Counted from the stretch's first letter, positions 1 to 12,059 are shown. The stretch is DNA of 64,000 nt from Phycomyces nitens (GCA_022702545.1 JAHRBC010000008.1:310001-374000); one strand, 5' to 3'. Notes: a model not told the origin generated them from the sequence alone. Made by a program: numbers and translations.

Positions 1-3000
1 CGGACGGCTATTCTAAACAACATCTACACTACAATTTCTAATCTACTTTCCACCTACCTTGGAGCCCACCACCATCCCCGATTCTTCCCAACCGGAACGA
101 AGCTATACTAAACTGAAATCCAAGTTAACAGTGTGGTCTTGATCGCATTCAATTTACTTACCTCCTAAACTACTCGGACGGCTAAACTACGGGACAGTCT
201 ATGCTACTATACAGAGTGGAGTCATTGTTAGCAATGCGGTCAAAGTTTGATTGGGATAGACTTACCTTTCTACTCTACTCGGACGGCTATTCTAAACAAC
301 ATCTACACTACAATTTCTAATCTACTTTCCACCTACCTTGGAGCCCACCACCATCCCCGATTCTTCCCAACCGGAACAAAGCTATACTAAACTGAAATCC
401 AAGTTAGCAGTGTGGTCTTGATCGTATTCAATTTACTTACCTCCTAAACTACTCGGACGGCTAAACTACGGGACAGGCTACACTACTATACAGAGTGGAG
501 TCATTGTTAGCAGTGCGGTCAAAGTTTGATTGGGATCGACTTACCTTTCTACTCTACTCGGACGGCTATTCTAAACAACATCTACACTACAATTTCTAAT
601 CTACTTTCCACCTACCTTGGAGCCCACCACCATCCCCGATTCTTCCCAACCGGAACGAAGCTATACTAAACTGAAATCCAAGTTAGCAGTGTGGTCTTGA
701 TCGCATTCAATTTACTTACCTCCTAAACTACTAGGACGGCTAAACTACGGGACAGGCTACGCTACTATATAGAGTGGAGTCATTGTTAGCAGTGCTGTCA
801 AGTTTGATTGGGATCGACTTACCTTTCTACTCTACTCAGACGGCTATTCTAAACAACATCTACACTACAATTTCTAATCTACTTTTCACCTACCTTGGAG
901 CCCACCACCATCCCCAATTCTTCCCAACCGGAACAAAGCTATACTAAACTGAAATCCAAGTTAACAGTGTGGTCTTGATCGTATTCAATTTACTTACCTC
1001 CTAAACTAGTCGGACGGTCTACACTACTATACAGAGTGGAGACACTGTTAGCAGTGCTGTCAAAGCTTTATTGGGATAGACTTACCTTTCTACTCTACTC
1101 GGACGGCTATTCTAAACAACATCTACACTACAATTTCTAATCTACTTTCCACCTACCTTGGAGCCCACCACCATCCCCGATTCTTCCCAACCGGAACGAA
1201 GCTATACTAAACTGAAATCCAAGTTAGCAGTGTGGTCTTGATCGCATTCAATTTACTTACCTCCTAAACTACTCGGACGGCTAAACTACGGGACAGTCTA
1301 TGCTACTATACAGAGTGGAGTCATTGTTAGCAATGCGGTCAAAGTTTGATTGGGATAGACTTACCTTTCTACTCTACTCGGACGGCTATTCTAAACAACA
1401 TCTACACTACAATTTCTAATCTACTTTCCACCTACCTTGGAGCCCACCACCATCCCCAATTCTTCCCAACCGGAACAAAGCTATACTAAACTGAAATCCA
1501 AGTTAACAGTGTGGTCTTGATCGTATTCAATTTACTTACCTCCTAAACTAGTCGGACGGTCTACACTACTATACAGAGTGGAGACACTGTTAGCAGTGCT
1601 GTCAAAGCTTTATTGGGATCGACTTACCTTTCTACTCTACTCGGACGGCTATTCTAAACAACATCTACACTACAATTTCTACTCTACTTTCCACCTACCT
1701 TGGAGCCCACCACCATCCCCGATTCTTCCCAACCGGAACGAAGCTATACTAAACTGAAATCCAAGTTAACAGTGTGGTCTTGATCGTATTCAATTTACTT
1801 ACCTCCTAAACTACTCGGACGGTCTACACTACTATACAGAGTGGAGACACTGTTAGCAGTGCTGTCAAAGCTTTATTGGGATAGACTTACCTTTCTACTC
1901 TACTCGGACGGCTATTCTAAACAACATCTACACTACAATTTCTAATCTACTTTCCACCTACCTTGGAGCCCACCACCATCCCCGATTCTTCCCAACCGGA
2001 ACGAAGCTATACTAAACTGAAATCCAAGTTAACAGTGTGGTCTTGATCGTATTCAATTTACTTACCTCCTAAACTACTCGGACGGCTAAACTACGGGACA
2101 GGCTACACTACTATACAGAGTGGAGTCATTGTTAGCAGTGCGGTCAAAGTTTGATTGGGATCGACTTACCTTTCTACTCTACTCGGACGGCTATTCTAAA
2201 CAACATCTACACTACAATTTCTAATCTACTTTTCACCTACCTTGGAGCCCACCACCATCCCCAATTCTTCCCAACCGGAACAAAGCTATACTAAACTGAA
2301 ATCCAAGTTAGCAGTGTGGTCTTGATCGTATTCAATTTACTTACCTCCTAAACTACTCGGACGGCTAAACTACGGGACAGGCTACACTACTATACAGAGT
2401 GGAGTCATTGTTAGCAGTGCGGTCAAAGTTTGATTGGGATCGACTTACCTTTCTACTCTACTCGGACGGCTATTCTAAACAACATCTACACTACAATTTC
2501 TAATCTACTTTCCACCTACCTTGGAGCCCACCACCATCCCCGATTCTTCCCAACCGGAACGAAGCTATACTAAACTGAAATCCAAGTTAACAGTGTGGTC
2601 TTGATCGTATTCAATTTACTTACCTCCTAAACTACTCGGACGGCTAAACTACGGGACAGGCTACACTACTATACAGAGTGGAGTCATTGTTAGCAGTGCG
2701 GTCAAAGTTTGATTGGGATCGACTTACCTTTCTACTCTACTCGGACGGCTATTCTAAACAACATCTACACTACAATTTCTACTCTACTTTCCACCTACCT
2801 TGGAGCCCACCACCATCCCCAATTCTTCCCAACCGGAACAAAGCTATACTAAACTGAAATCCAAGTTAACAGTGTGGTCTTGATCGTATTCAATTTACTT
2901 ACCTCCTAAACTAGTCGGACGGTCTACACTACTATACAGAGTGGAGACACTGTTAGCAGTGCTGTCAAAGCTTTATTGGGATAGACTTACCTTTCTACTC

Positions 3001-3097
3001 TACTCGGACGGCTATTCTAAACAACATCTACACTACAATTTCTACTCTACTTTCCACCTACCTTGGAGCCCACCACCATCCCCGATTCTTCCCAACC
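1..3097. repeat. Satellite array, 279/263-bp units
   Basis: Eleven complete head-to-tail units begin near 1, 280, 559, 837, 1100, 1379, 1642, 1905, 2184, 2463 and 2742, and a twelfth (3005) breaks off at 3097. Units are 279 bp (one is 278) or 263 bp; the short form lacks about 16 bp after the internal CGGACGG. Units differ by only scattered substitutions. Each unit is itself an old dimer: CTACTCGGACGGCTA occurs twice, about 174 and 105 bp apart, preceded both times by related sequence (TTAnCAGTG...GGTC...ACTTACCT). No long ORF is present. The array starts at the first base of the window, so it probably continues leftward. Centromeric, subtelomeric or rDNA-spacer satellite are all possible. 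Confidence 0.97.
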
Positions 3098-3260
3098 AGC
3101 TGGAATGACTGAATAGGACTGGACATGCCGGTGAATACTGGCAATGAATCTAGAGCTAGAAGACAAAACAACTTAATAGCATCACATTCATACTTAGCTG
3201 CAACCCTCCACCATCCCCGACTTGAACCATCCGGATTGTCTGACTAGGCCTCTACATGCA
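3098..3260. repeat. Decayed satellite-like flank
   Basis: After the abrupt end of the array, a stretch near 3200-3235 (CCACCATCCCCGA followed by ACC-CCGGA) still resembles the satellite segment CCACCATCCCCGATTC...CCAACCGGA. I read it as an old, diverged unit or the edge from which the array expanded. Confidence 0.45.
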
Positions 3261-3430
3261 GATGAAGACTGACCACTAAACCTACAAATGTAGACAAGAA
3301 AAAATATTAGTCTTAACATACATGTATTTGCGTCGATGTCTACCACCAACCTGAAAACTTACACCACATGGCCTCTATTGGCAGGTTGACATCTTGATCC
3401 TCAGAAATAAATGGTTTTCTTTATATTGGA

Positions 3431-4045
3431 CACTTGTCCTGAAAGAGTCGCAACCATTTTATGATGAAGTCCCGCGGCTTGAAGGGAAGGTAGAGGTATT
3501 CAGGTTCTGTCACTGGATCACTAGTGGTTTAACAACAGTTCGGCATCTTTAATATATATTTATATATATATCAAAGAGCCTTAAGTCGTATCGATCAACT
3601 CTAGCCGTCTGGTATCAATGTATCTGGACTTGCATGTTGGCACCATAACATGTGCGGCTGAAAACCATTTCAGACTCTTCATAATGGGTGTTTGTCCCCG
3701 AAAGAGTCAGAAAAGGTTTTCAACAAGGATAGCCGCCGTTGTTGTCTTGGTACCGAAAGACTAGAAATTGAAAAATGGGTCTGCACCCTTTAGTGGAATT
3801 TTACCCGCTAAAGAGTTGGAACCATCTTTCATCAAGCTGAGCTTTCCGAGGTCAAGACTGTGGTGTTTCCATGCTAGGTCCAGGGGAATGGCCGCGGAAA
3901 ACGTTCTTCATCAAGGGTGGTAGCGGCTGTCAAAAGTATGTCAACGGTTTATTGATGCCAGAGAACGAGCTATCGAAAGAAGGCTCTGGGGTCTTAAAGT
4001 GGACATTTGCCCACATAAGAGTCAGAACTATCTTTCATCAAGCCC
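3431..4045 (+). repeat. Four diverged copies of a short motif
   Basis: A motif of the form TTTGCCC..AAGAGTC.GAACCATCTTTCATCAAG recurs, with much divergence, starting near 3431, 3691, 3801 and 4003. The spacing is irregular (about 260, 110 and 200 bp). It looks like a decayed tandem repeat. The short ORF over part of it (3871-4092) has no support as a gene. Confidence 0.4.
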
Positions 4046-5453
4046 AGCTGTCTGACATCAAGACTTTGACATACTCTTGTTGCAGTCAGTGAACCACCAG
4101 TAGAAAGAGCAGTTGGTTTCTTTGCAATGAAAACTTTTATTGAAAAGGAATGGAGTCGCCTTTCATCTTGACTTGCAATCTAATGGCATTGACTTGCAAT
4201 TCTCATCTTGACATGGCCTTGAAAAATGTTTCAATTTTTGAAACGCTCCTTGTAGAAAGACGATAGGTGGATAGCTGTTGAGCACAAAGCGGACCTTCGG
4301 GACATGACTATAAGACCATTTGGATTTGCTCAGGCATTGGCAGATGTAAAGCGGACCCATGTACTTGACTTTCTGATTAATAGGCGCGTGTAGAGACAAG
4401 ATACAAGTAAAAAACAAATGTGAATTTTGTGGCAAAAATGCAGTGATCCAAACGTCAAAAACATCCATCCGTCATCAATAACGCGTCTTTATGGTTATAA
4501 AGGGCGTGTAGGATGAGATGGAATATTGATTAAGAGGAGATGGAAAGATATTTGTACTTACCTGGATCCAAATATTGGTTTGCGGCGATGAAATGGAAAG
4601 AGAGAGGGAAAGGGAAAAAAGCAAAACCTCGCCCCCAGTGCGCTAAGATATAGAAGATTTTTCAGGTGATGAAGTCATCAAAGTGTGGGAATGTATTGCT
4701 CCTCTATATATGGAAACGCATATTTGTATGTAAATAAGTTTGATTGAGCTAATGTTAAGACTACTTCTTTTTCAATAGAAACATGTAAACAAGTAAAGAA
4801 CTTTTAAATCGTAGTATCAGTTTGAAAGAAGGTGGTGTTCATCGGTGTGGGAATATCTTTAAAGACAGTGGTACTTCTCTGAACGGCGATTAGTTTCTGC
4901 ACGTTACTCTGAAATGGCCCGTGCGCTTTTTATTCAGGAATGAAATGGCTTCAAAATTACATGGAGGCAAGACGTACAATATATACGCCAGAGTTACTAA
5001 TACAATATATATATATATATTCCAGTAAAAGTTGTATACAAGCTTTAGAGATTTCATGTCAAATGGTCTTGACATGCCATTTCAATGCATCTTGTCATTG
5101 CCATGATGTGCTAATCAAATGTCGAAATCATAGTCAAAGAACTTTTACCCTTTTTTGTAGCATATTGGTCATGTTAACCCTTACAAACGTAATAATATTA
5201 TCATTGTCATTGAACAGGATGTATAGCGGATGATCATAGAATGGTCTATATAAATATTTATAACTGATGTTCTTTGTTAATTGAAAGTACAGGTGATATA
5301 TGATGTTTGATATATATCTACTGCTTTTGTATTATTACAGTGAGATATATGGATGTGTTAGCATCTTTTAAATAAAAAATAATATGAACCCGACATTTGC
5401 TGTATAACTGACACTTCGGCTCTTATAAACGACGCTTCAATTAAGATGCTCTA
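4046..5453. other. Intergenic, no gene seen
   Basis: AT-rich sequence with short AT runs (for example 5005-5022). The reading frames are short and overlap on both strands, with no recognisable motif. Confidence 0.5.
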
Positions 5454-5749
5454 TGTGGTGATCCAGCCTTATGAATGTATATTTTACATATACATAAGCT
5501 ATGAGTATAGACTAGCTGAGAGCTAATAAGGTACGATAAAGGAATTATAGCAATGTATCAGAATAATAGTAATATGGATGTTGAGCTCAGAAGCTTACTT
5601 CATCTAATATCTTAATGTGGTGAAAGACCCCACGCATCAGGAAGTCAAAGAGCTAGTGCAACAGCACATTGAAAGAGTATATAAAGAGCGGCACATTTTG
5701 TATCTTAATAAAGACAAGCTTATATACAGTCTCAAAGTACTCACTTACT
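5454..5749 (+). repeat. Dispersed repeat R2, copy 1 (296 bp)
   Basis: This segment matches 59525-59820 in the same orientation, base for base in length, with roughly 90% identity by eye. Its last third reads as protein in both copies (VVKDPT.QEV..LVQQHIERV), continuing to LNKDKLIYSLK. In this copy the frame has a stop upstream of VVKDPT. It is a fragment of a repeated gene or mobile element; I do not recognise the family. Confidence 0.85.
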
Positions 5750-5806
5750 CTCTATATCTCCATTACTATTTTTTATTGTTTTAATACCTTAAAACACAAC
5801 ACTCTA

Positions 5807-6080
5807 TGTGGTATACACACCACAGTTGAGTGAAATACAGACTCCACAACCGATCTCCGGTTACTACTTGCTAATAACCCTGGCAAGTTAACATCTCAGG
5901 AACAACTACACACCAGGCACACATACACTTCACACTGCTACAGTGATAACCAACCATTACACGATGGGGACTCTAATTACAAGGGAATTTGAATAATAGT
6001 ATATACGCAATCATAATATTATTTCTTCAATAAATAACACTCTCACAGTATTCTTATTTCCCTTACAAGATACTAAAAAA
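5807..6080 (+). repeat. Dispersed repeat R1, copy A
   Basis: It begins with TGTGGTATACACACCACA (6-bp inverted ends TGTGGT/ACCACA) and runs 241 bp to ...CACTCTCACA at 6047; similarity to other copies fades near 6080. Reverse-complement copy C lies at 63581-63822 (242 bp) and a broken copy B at about 11615-11945. A TATA-like AGTATATA and an AATAAA lie close together near the right end. TG...CA termini of this size fit a solo LTR, but I found no matching target-site duplication, so a long terminal inverted repeat is also possible. Confidence 0.7.
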
Positions 6081-6120
6081 GCCGTATAACTCAATGTTCA
6101 GTCATCCAAAGATGTTGGAA

Positions 6121-8454
6121 TGAGCTCGTCGTTTCCTAGAGGTTATGGGAGTGGATGCTACCTACTCGATATGCGATCTGGAGATGCATCTAGTCTGTGT
6201 AGAAGGTGTGCACAACCTTGGAGGAGAAACTCTCAACTCGTTTCCAATTGCCTTTGCCTGGGTGCCCAACGAGGAACAAGACAGCTACCTTTGGTTTCTT
6301 GAGCAGTTGAAAAGGCTCGTTTTTAGAGACATGTCATTCAACACCTTGTTTGGGACAGACAAGTGCGCTGCATTAATGAGTGCCCTTAACATTGTCTTCC
6401 CAGATAATATCAGACTCTTGTGCTACTGGCACATGCTAAATAGTGTTGAGAAAGCCTTTTCTGGAAAACTGAAGTCTGTGGCCGAGAAGTAGGTGTTGAT
6501 GGAGTATGTCAATCGTATAGTTCACAGCACGGAGAAGGAGGAGTTTGATGTGGCCCTCACAAAGTTTAATGATGTTTCTGCCGGTTTGGATGTAGAGGAT
6601 TAGAAAGAAAAGGTTTCCGCTTCTGTGTATTTTACCAGCAGATGGGTCAATTGCCGAGAGAAGTGGGCAGGATATTTGACATGCAAGCAAACGGATTTTG
6701 AGTGTACAATAACCCAAAGAGTTGAAAGTGCTCAACAAGCTTTGAAAAGAGGAATCTCTGCCATCTTTTCTTTGGGGTTAGCTTTCGATGCTGTAGCTAC
6801 ATATTTCAACAGCCTCGAAAGAGATTTTAGTGCCATCTAAAGATCAGAGAGTCGAACACTGTCGATATGTTGGTTGCCCGGAACGAGCTACTTGGAAACA
6901 TATTCAAGAAGGTCTCCAAGCGAGCCTTACTTGTTCTTGATTAAGAGCTTCGTTTGAAAGGCGGCAATGACCAAAATTGTCTTTGCAAATTCAGATTGGA
7001 GTATGGTTTGCCTTGTCACCATACATTGCCCAATAGAAGGAGCATCTAGATTACGGACATTCCAGCAAGGTGGATCATCGACCCTGTTGAAAGAGAAGGT
7101 CCGGGAAACATCATCCCAACAAACTCAATGTCTTTTGAGAAGCCAGAGGAGTGGATGAACGAAACCATCAGGATAGAAACCCTCTTTCACTCTTGTGAAG
7201 GCAGCCAACAAGTTGCCGACCTTATTAATATCCCAAGTGGAGCTACAGCTGGGCTTGATAGTAAAACTGGCCATCCTGCTATAAGACTTCAGGCCCCAGA
7301 AAATATAATTTTTTTTGGAAGACGCAAGGGCAGCAGTCGCACAAAGTACTTGCCAAAGGACTTTGGCCGTAAAATCCGGAGAAAGACAAGTATTCTTTCA
7401 GGGTGGGTAAGGTATATACATATATATATATACTGATATAAGAGATGATATTAATAGTTTTCAAAAATTATAGGCTGGTCTTAAGGCTATGGTTAAGCTG
7501 GAAGCCAGGAAAATGGCTCGAAAAGATGCAACAGGTACAAATGTGAAGAAAATACACACACAAAATATTAAAAAAAAAATCAAACAAGAGTCTCTCGACC
7601 CAGGTAAGAATTGTTTTTATTCTCAAGGATAATTTACTGCCAAAAACAATACTGATTAATAACCATATATTTAGTTGATGCTCCATTAAAAAAGGGTTCA
7701 AGAGACCTACCACAGTTCAAGATGAGTATGAGTACGACTGTCGTACATCTGTTGGAAAAATGGTCAAGTATAAAGCAACCTTTCCTGTCTCGAAAGAGAT
7801 ATCAAACGATATCAAGGGTGTGTTTAACCCGATTCCTGATGGGTGGTGTGGATTTCGTGTGCTGGCACCCTTGATCTACAAGGATCAAAACAAGTTCCCA
7901 CTTGTAAAAAGGGGCATTTTTGCTTCCCTTCCTCAGCACAACGTGCTTTATTCCAGTATCTTTGGCACGGATGTCAAACAACTAGAGGAAATTACAAGAC
8001 ACGGCTCTGATATTGACAGCAACAATAGCAATAATAATTCACCAATCACAGCATGCTTAGATGCCAGTATGTGGTTTAACACACCCGACTGTGCTCAACT
8101 AGCTGCGGATACTTAACAAAGACCAGTCTGTGTCTATTCAGACAACCCATCAATTCCTTCCGCCTCTTTCTTGTCTTTTGGCATTTCAAAAAAAAACACG
8201 CAACCACAAAACCTCTCTTGAATCATGTTAACAATAATCACTGGACAACTGTCAGTCTATCTAGAAACACCTCTAAAAAATGGCCGACAATATCTTCACT
8301 GTTCTTTCTTGGGTACCAACGGAGTAATATTCCGAATAACTTTGATAATTATCGGAATAGACTAAAAGAGTTCAACAAGCGTGATTGCAGAAATGCCATG
8401 CTTTCTCTTGCTCCATATCCAGATGAAATTGTTGATCTTACTGATATCAATTAA
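6121..8454 (+). pseudogene. Decayed MULE transposase with OTU-like C-terminal domain
   Basis: The MULE transposase core is clear: the first catalytic Asp in GVDATYS (about 6145), the second in FGTDKCAALMSA, the CYWHML motif, and the Glu in RVESAQQALKR (about 6720). A SWIM-like stretch follows (CKFRLEYGLPCHHTLP). Downstream, about 7760-8300, IPDGWCGFR, WFNTPDCAQLAADT and NHWTTV match the Cys-box and His-box order of OTU cysteine proteases. The frame is broken by TAG at 6490 and 6601, TAA at 6838 and 6942, TAG at 7047, TAA at 8114, a shift near 6840-6860 and another at the A-run near 8190. Intron-like GT...AG segments occur at about 7405-7472 and after 7531. The N-terminal DNA-binding part is missing; repeat R1 abuts the left end. 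It is a dead element. Confidence 0.85.
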
Positions 8455-10416
8455 TCTTTTTATATTTATCTCTTTTATTTTTTTCCATTATTTTTTATTA
8501 TTTCTTTTTATTATTAATATCATACATATCCTTTACTTTATTAGATAGATTTATATTGAATATATCAATTATATCAATTTGTTTCTTTGTATTAATCAAG
8601 TACATCGCTCACAAGTTCAATAATTCTCTGTACTGCTTTTGCATGAAGACTATTCGTGGGAATTCTTTTACTCTGCTAATTTCAAACACAATCAACAAAT
8701 TACAGCTCATAAATTAAGATTTATGTTACACTGATCGATCAAAATCTCTTTGAGCTATGCGATACCTTGAGTATTCAAGTGATTATTCAATCATTTCAAG
8801 AGATATATCAATGTAATTTTATGAATAACTAGCCATAACATGTTAAAGTGTATAAAAGAATTTTCATTTGATTCCAATCACTCAATTGTGAGAAAATAAA
8901 TATAATATGTGAAAAATTTGGATTTTCTTCAATGAAAAAATAAAATGTATTTTGTTGTAGAATCGCTTTTTTCTCATTTATTCTCTATGAAACTTTTACA
9001 GTAGCTATATTCTACTTGTGGCTATTTGAATTTCTAATTAATTTGACTATTTTTATATTTTTTATATTTTTGATGAAATATGTCTTGAACATATTGCAAT
9101 AAAATACAAAAAAGACATTTTACAACAACAATCAAAATAAAAAACAAAAACAGTTATGTTATGTAAAAAGAATATATCTATAACCACGTAAACTTTTATA
9201 AAACTAAATACCCTCAATGTCATTCTGTTCGTCATCAAAGTTTCCGAAAATGTCAAATTTGCATGGATTATTATTTTTATATATAAATCGCATAAAATGA
9301 TGAATATATGATTCTAGGTTCAGTTTAAGCCACAAAATGCTTACTCATCAACCAATAGATGTATTTCATTTGTCTACGGGATCTAAACACATCGCAATAT
9401 TTGCAAATATTAGTTTTTTTTTAGATAAAGCCGTTAAAAAAATGAAAAAAGTCTTTGGTTTTTTCACCATAGTTACAATGAAAATAGCTAGCATGGCCCG
9501 AGTGTAATATATCAATTTATTATTATACACTATACTAACCATCTTATATACCCAAATATAAATGTAAGGTACAATACGTATTCCATTTTGATCATAAAAT
9601 TCATTGAAAAATATTTGCGAAACTAATTAACATTTTTTTTTCGTGGTTTACAGTGACACTGCATATCTTTTGATGCTACACAACATATCTCAATAGACTT
9701 TACCTTTGATAAACACTATAAAGAATCTTGATATTTAAAAAGCAAGCAGCTATAATCATAGTCGAATAAGTTTTCAAGAAATATACACTACTTTAAAATT
9801 TATGTTTAATAGAAATAATGAGCAAAATCATTTCATTATGGAGCACGACATTTTGGAAACTTTTTAACTCAGATGACTCTGGATGGGAGCCGACGTTTCT
9901 CCGGACACGACATTTTAAGCGGGTACAACGTTTCTTGATGGGGTATAGCATATTTAGATGTTATGGTGTCTGGACATTGTTGTAGAATTTTATATCACAA
10001 TATACACTTAATTTTACCAAAACACGCCAAGTGTATAAGCTACATTTAATATATCACTTGCATTATAAGTTAAAATCGTTTTTAAAGCATGTCATTTATA
10101 GAAGAAATGTTAAAGTCTTAGGGACCCGATATATTTGTTAGACAACGGACAGCAACTCACAATTAAAATGTCTAGTGAAATCAAAACGTCGTGCCCCTAA
10201 TATTAGCGTATCTTTGCATCACAGTTGATTAAAGATATAGGTCTCCGATTCTTAAGATTAAACGTGTCTCCAGATTTAGGTAAAAGTATCAGCACATTAT
10301 CAGTCTTGTCGTTTTCTAGTTGTTTGGCCATGTTCTTCACTATCTGTATCTTTACAATATCCCTCTCCCGCAGGTAGTCGGCTTCAATTTCCCATTGTCA
10401 TTTGGATTTCCAAATG
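8455..10416. other. AT-rich spacer without genes
   Basis: Very AT-rich. I see no ORF with a recognisable motif, no tRNA and no tandem repeat. Confidence 0.5.
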
Positions 10417-11537
10417 TTATCTTGGGAAGAAGCTACTCATTCCGGATTTCTGCATTTCCACGTCGTCGTCGGGTAGGTTCTGATTGTCTATGATGGGTCG
10501 GTTTGCCGAATTTGCAGGATTGTGGTTATTGTCAATTGCAGTACCTTTCAGATCTCTCATGTGAAAATCATCACATTCAGGATTGGCGGCAGCAAGTATA
10601 TCTTCCCGTCGTTTTTCTGCTAATTGAGACACCTTTTTTTTTGGCAAGGGCTTGTCTCTTTGTCTCCTCAATCATGGCTGTGCGTTCAGCTAACAGTTCC
10701 TCTTCAGTTGGCTCCTTGAGTCTATCATCATCAAGTTGGTCAAAGTTGACACAGATTGGATTCTTGGCAATCTGACTGGCCTCATCACAGCTATAACATC
10801 GCATGGAAGGCTTGGGTCGAATAGGACATTTGGCCTTAAAGTGGCCCTCTTTCCTGCAGGGTTGACAGTAGGGAAGCATAGATTTCGATCGAGTTTCGAT
10901 CTTACAGTCTCCAAAAGTACCAGATAGGTGGAACTCTCTTAATATATATTTTATCAATACCATGGCTTCTCCGCGGAAAAGCTTGTTGATGGTGTGATAC
11001 ACTCGGATGTGAGCAACTTTGTCAAAGGGGAGAAAAGCCTGCTCAATCAGAGTTTGAAGCTCTGTGTTTGTACGGCACAGGGGAATGTTGTAGAGGTTTA
11101 CTCTAATGAGGGGATTGTCTGTTGAGATCCCAGGCGATCCCAAGATCGTTTCATTTTTAATCACGATCCCGGTGGTTATGACTTTAAGCCGACTTTGCTC
11201 GGTGTCTAGAAGCACCTCGGCAAGAAGATCTCCAGTTTCGGAGAATTTAGTAATCAAATCCATTGCGTCTGGGAATTGAGATGTCAAGATCTTCTCAAAT
11301 TCATGATCTTTGACGATCTTCCAAAGATTAAAGACTACACATTCAGGGTTGAGAGAGTGTGCCCAAATGGCAGCAGCTTGGTCTTGAGTGACCAACGATT
11401 CATATTCTGGTCCAGTGAAAAAGTGTCGTGATGTTTCTGGGCCTTAGTTTCCCTTTAGCAGGTACAGTCTTTGCTGCAAACTGGCTCCACTGAAGCCCAT
11501 CACCTTCTCGGCGTGGTGTACTGTCAGTAGTCGACAT
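10417..11537 (-). pseudogene. Retroelement ORF1/gag-like protein, frameshifted
   Basis: Read from ATG at 11537, the protein is split over three frames, with shifts near 11400 and at the A-run near 10635. The middle part (11395-10577) holds an RRM-like segment (VNLYNIPLCRTNTELQ to GEAMVLIKY) and then two Cys-rich knuckles (CQPCRKEGHFKAKC; CYSCDE...C, degenerate). An RNA-binding fold followed by zinc knuckles is typical of ORF1 of non-LTR retrotransposons and of LTR gag. No reverse transcriptase follows at 10416-8455, so ORF2/pol is missing. R1 copy B lies just upstream on this strand. Confidence 0.75.
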
Positions 11538-11614
11538 TGGTAAATTCAGGGCAATAATGTCCTGTATATTTGTATTATAACCGCTGTATATTCTTTTTGC
11601 GAATAATTTGATTG

Positions 11615-11945
11615 TGGAGATGCTCCGGCTATACTACTATTTGCAAACGACCCTGACAAGTTAACATCTCAGGAACAGTTACACACCAGGCACATATACA
11701 CTCTACACCACAGCAGTGATAATCAACCTGTAATAGTTGTCTTGGAAGAATAACCTCTGTTTTTTAATAAATGTAATACAATGAAAAGATATATTATAAT
11801 TAATGTAGCGTATATTGAGATAAAAAGAATAGGTGATATTATGGGAGTATTGGCATATTGTGTTGTGGGCCTGACTACCACACAACCATTACATAAGGGG
11901 ACTTAAACTACAAAGGAATTTGAATAATAGTATATAAACAATTGT
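11615..11945 (+). repeat. Dispersed repeat R1, copy B (interrupted)
   Basis: Resembles 5855-6015 (CCCTGACAAGTTAACATCTC, ACACCAGGCAC, GAATTTGAATAATAGTATATA). It lacks the outer TGTGGT end and the inner CACTCTCACA end, and is split by the insertion at 11729-11882. Confidence 0.75.
11729..11882. mobile_element. Solo-LTR-like insertion, 154 bp
   Basis: The segment begins TGTAATAG, ends CTACCACA and is flanked by CAACC on both sides (11724-11728 and 11883-11887). The undivided R1 copy A reads straight across this point (GATAACCAACCATTAC). TG...CA ends, short imperfect inversion (TGTAATA/TACCACA) and a 5-bp target duplication are the hallmarks of an LTR-retrotransposon solo LTR. The short size and lack of coding sequence fit; no internal domain is present. 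Confidence 0.8.
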
Positions 11946-12059
11946 TTACAACATTTCCACCCTTCTTGACCTCTATTGTTTTTGCCTTTGTGACGCTCCT
12001 ATAGCTTTATATAGTTGTCAGTCAAAAAAAAAGAATTAAAGGATTGAATATGAGTAATA

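Noticed and set aside
1..3097. CRISPR array
   Set aside because: The units are long, contiguous and without unique spacers, in a eukaryotic context; it is a satellite.
10503..10927. Plus-strand ORFs over the retroelement
   Set aside because: Antisense shadows of the ORF1 frame, without motifs.
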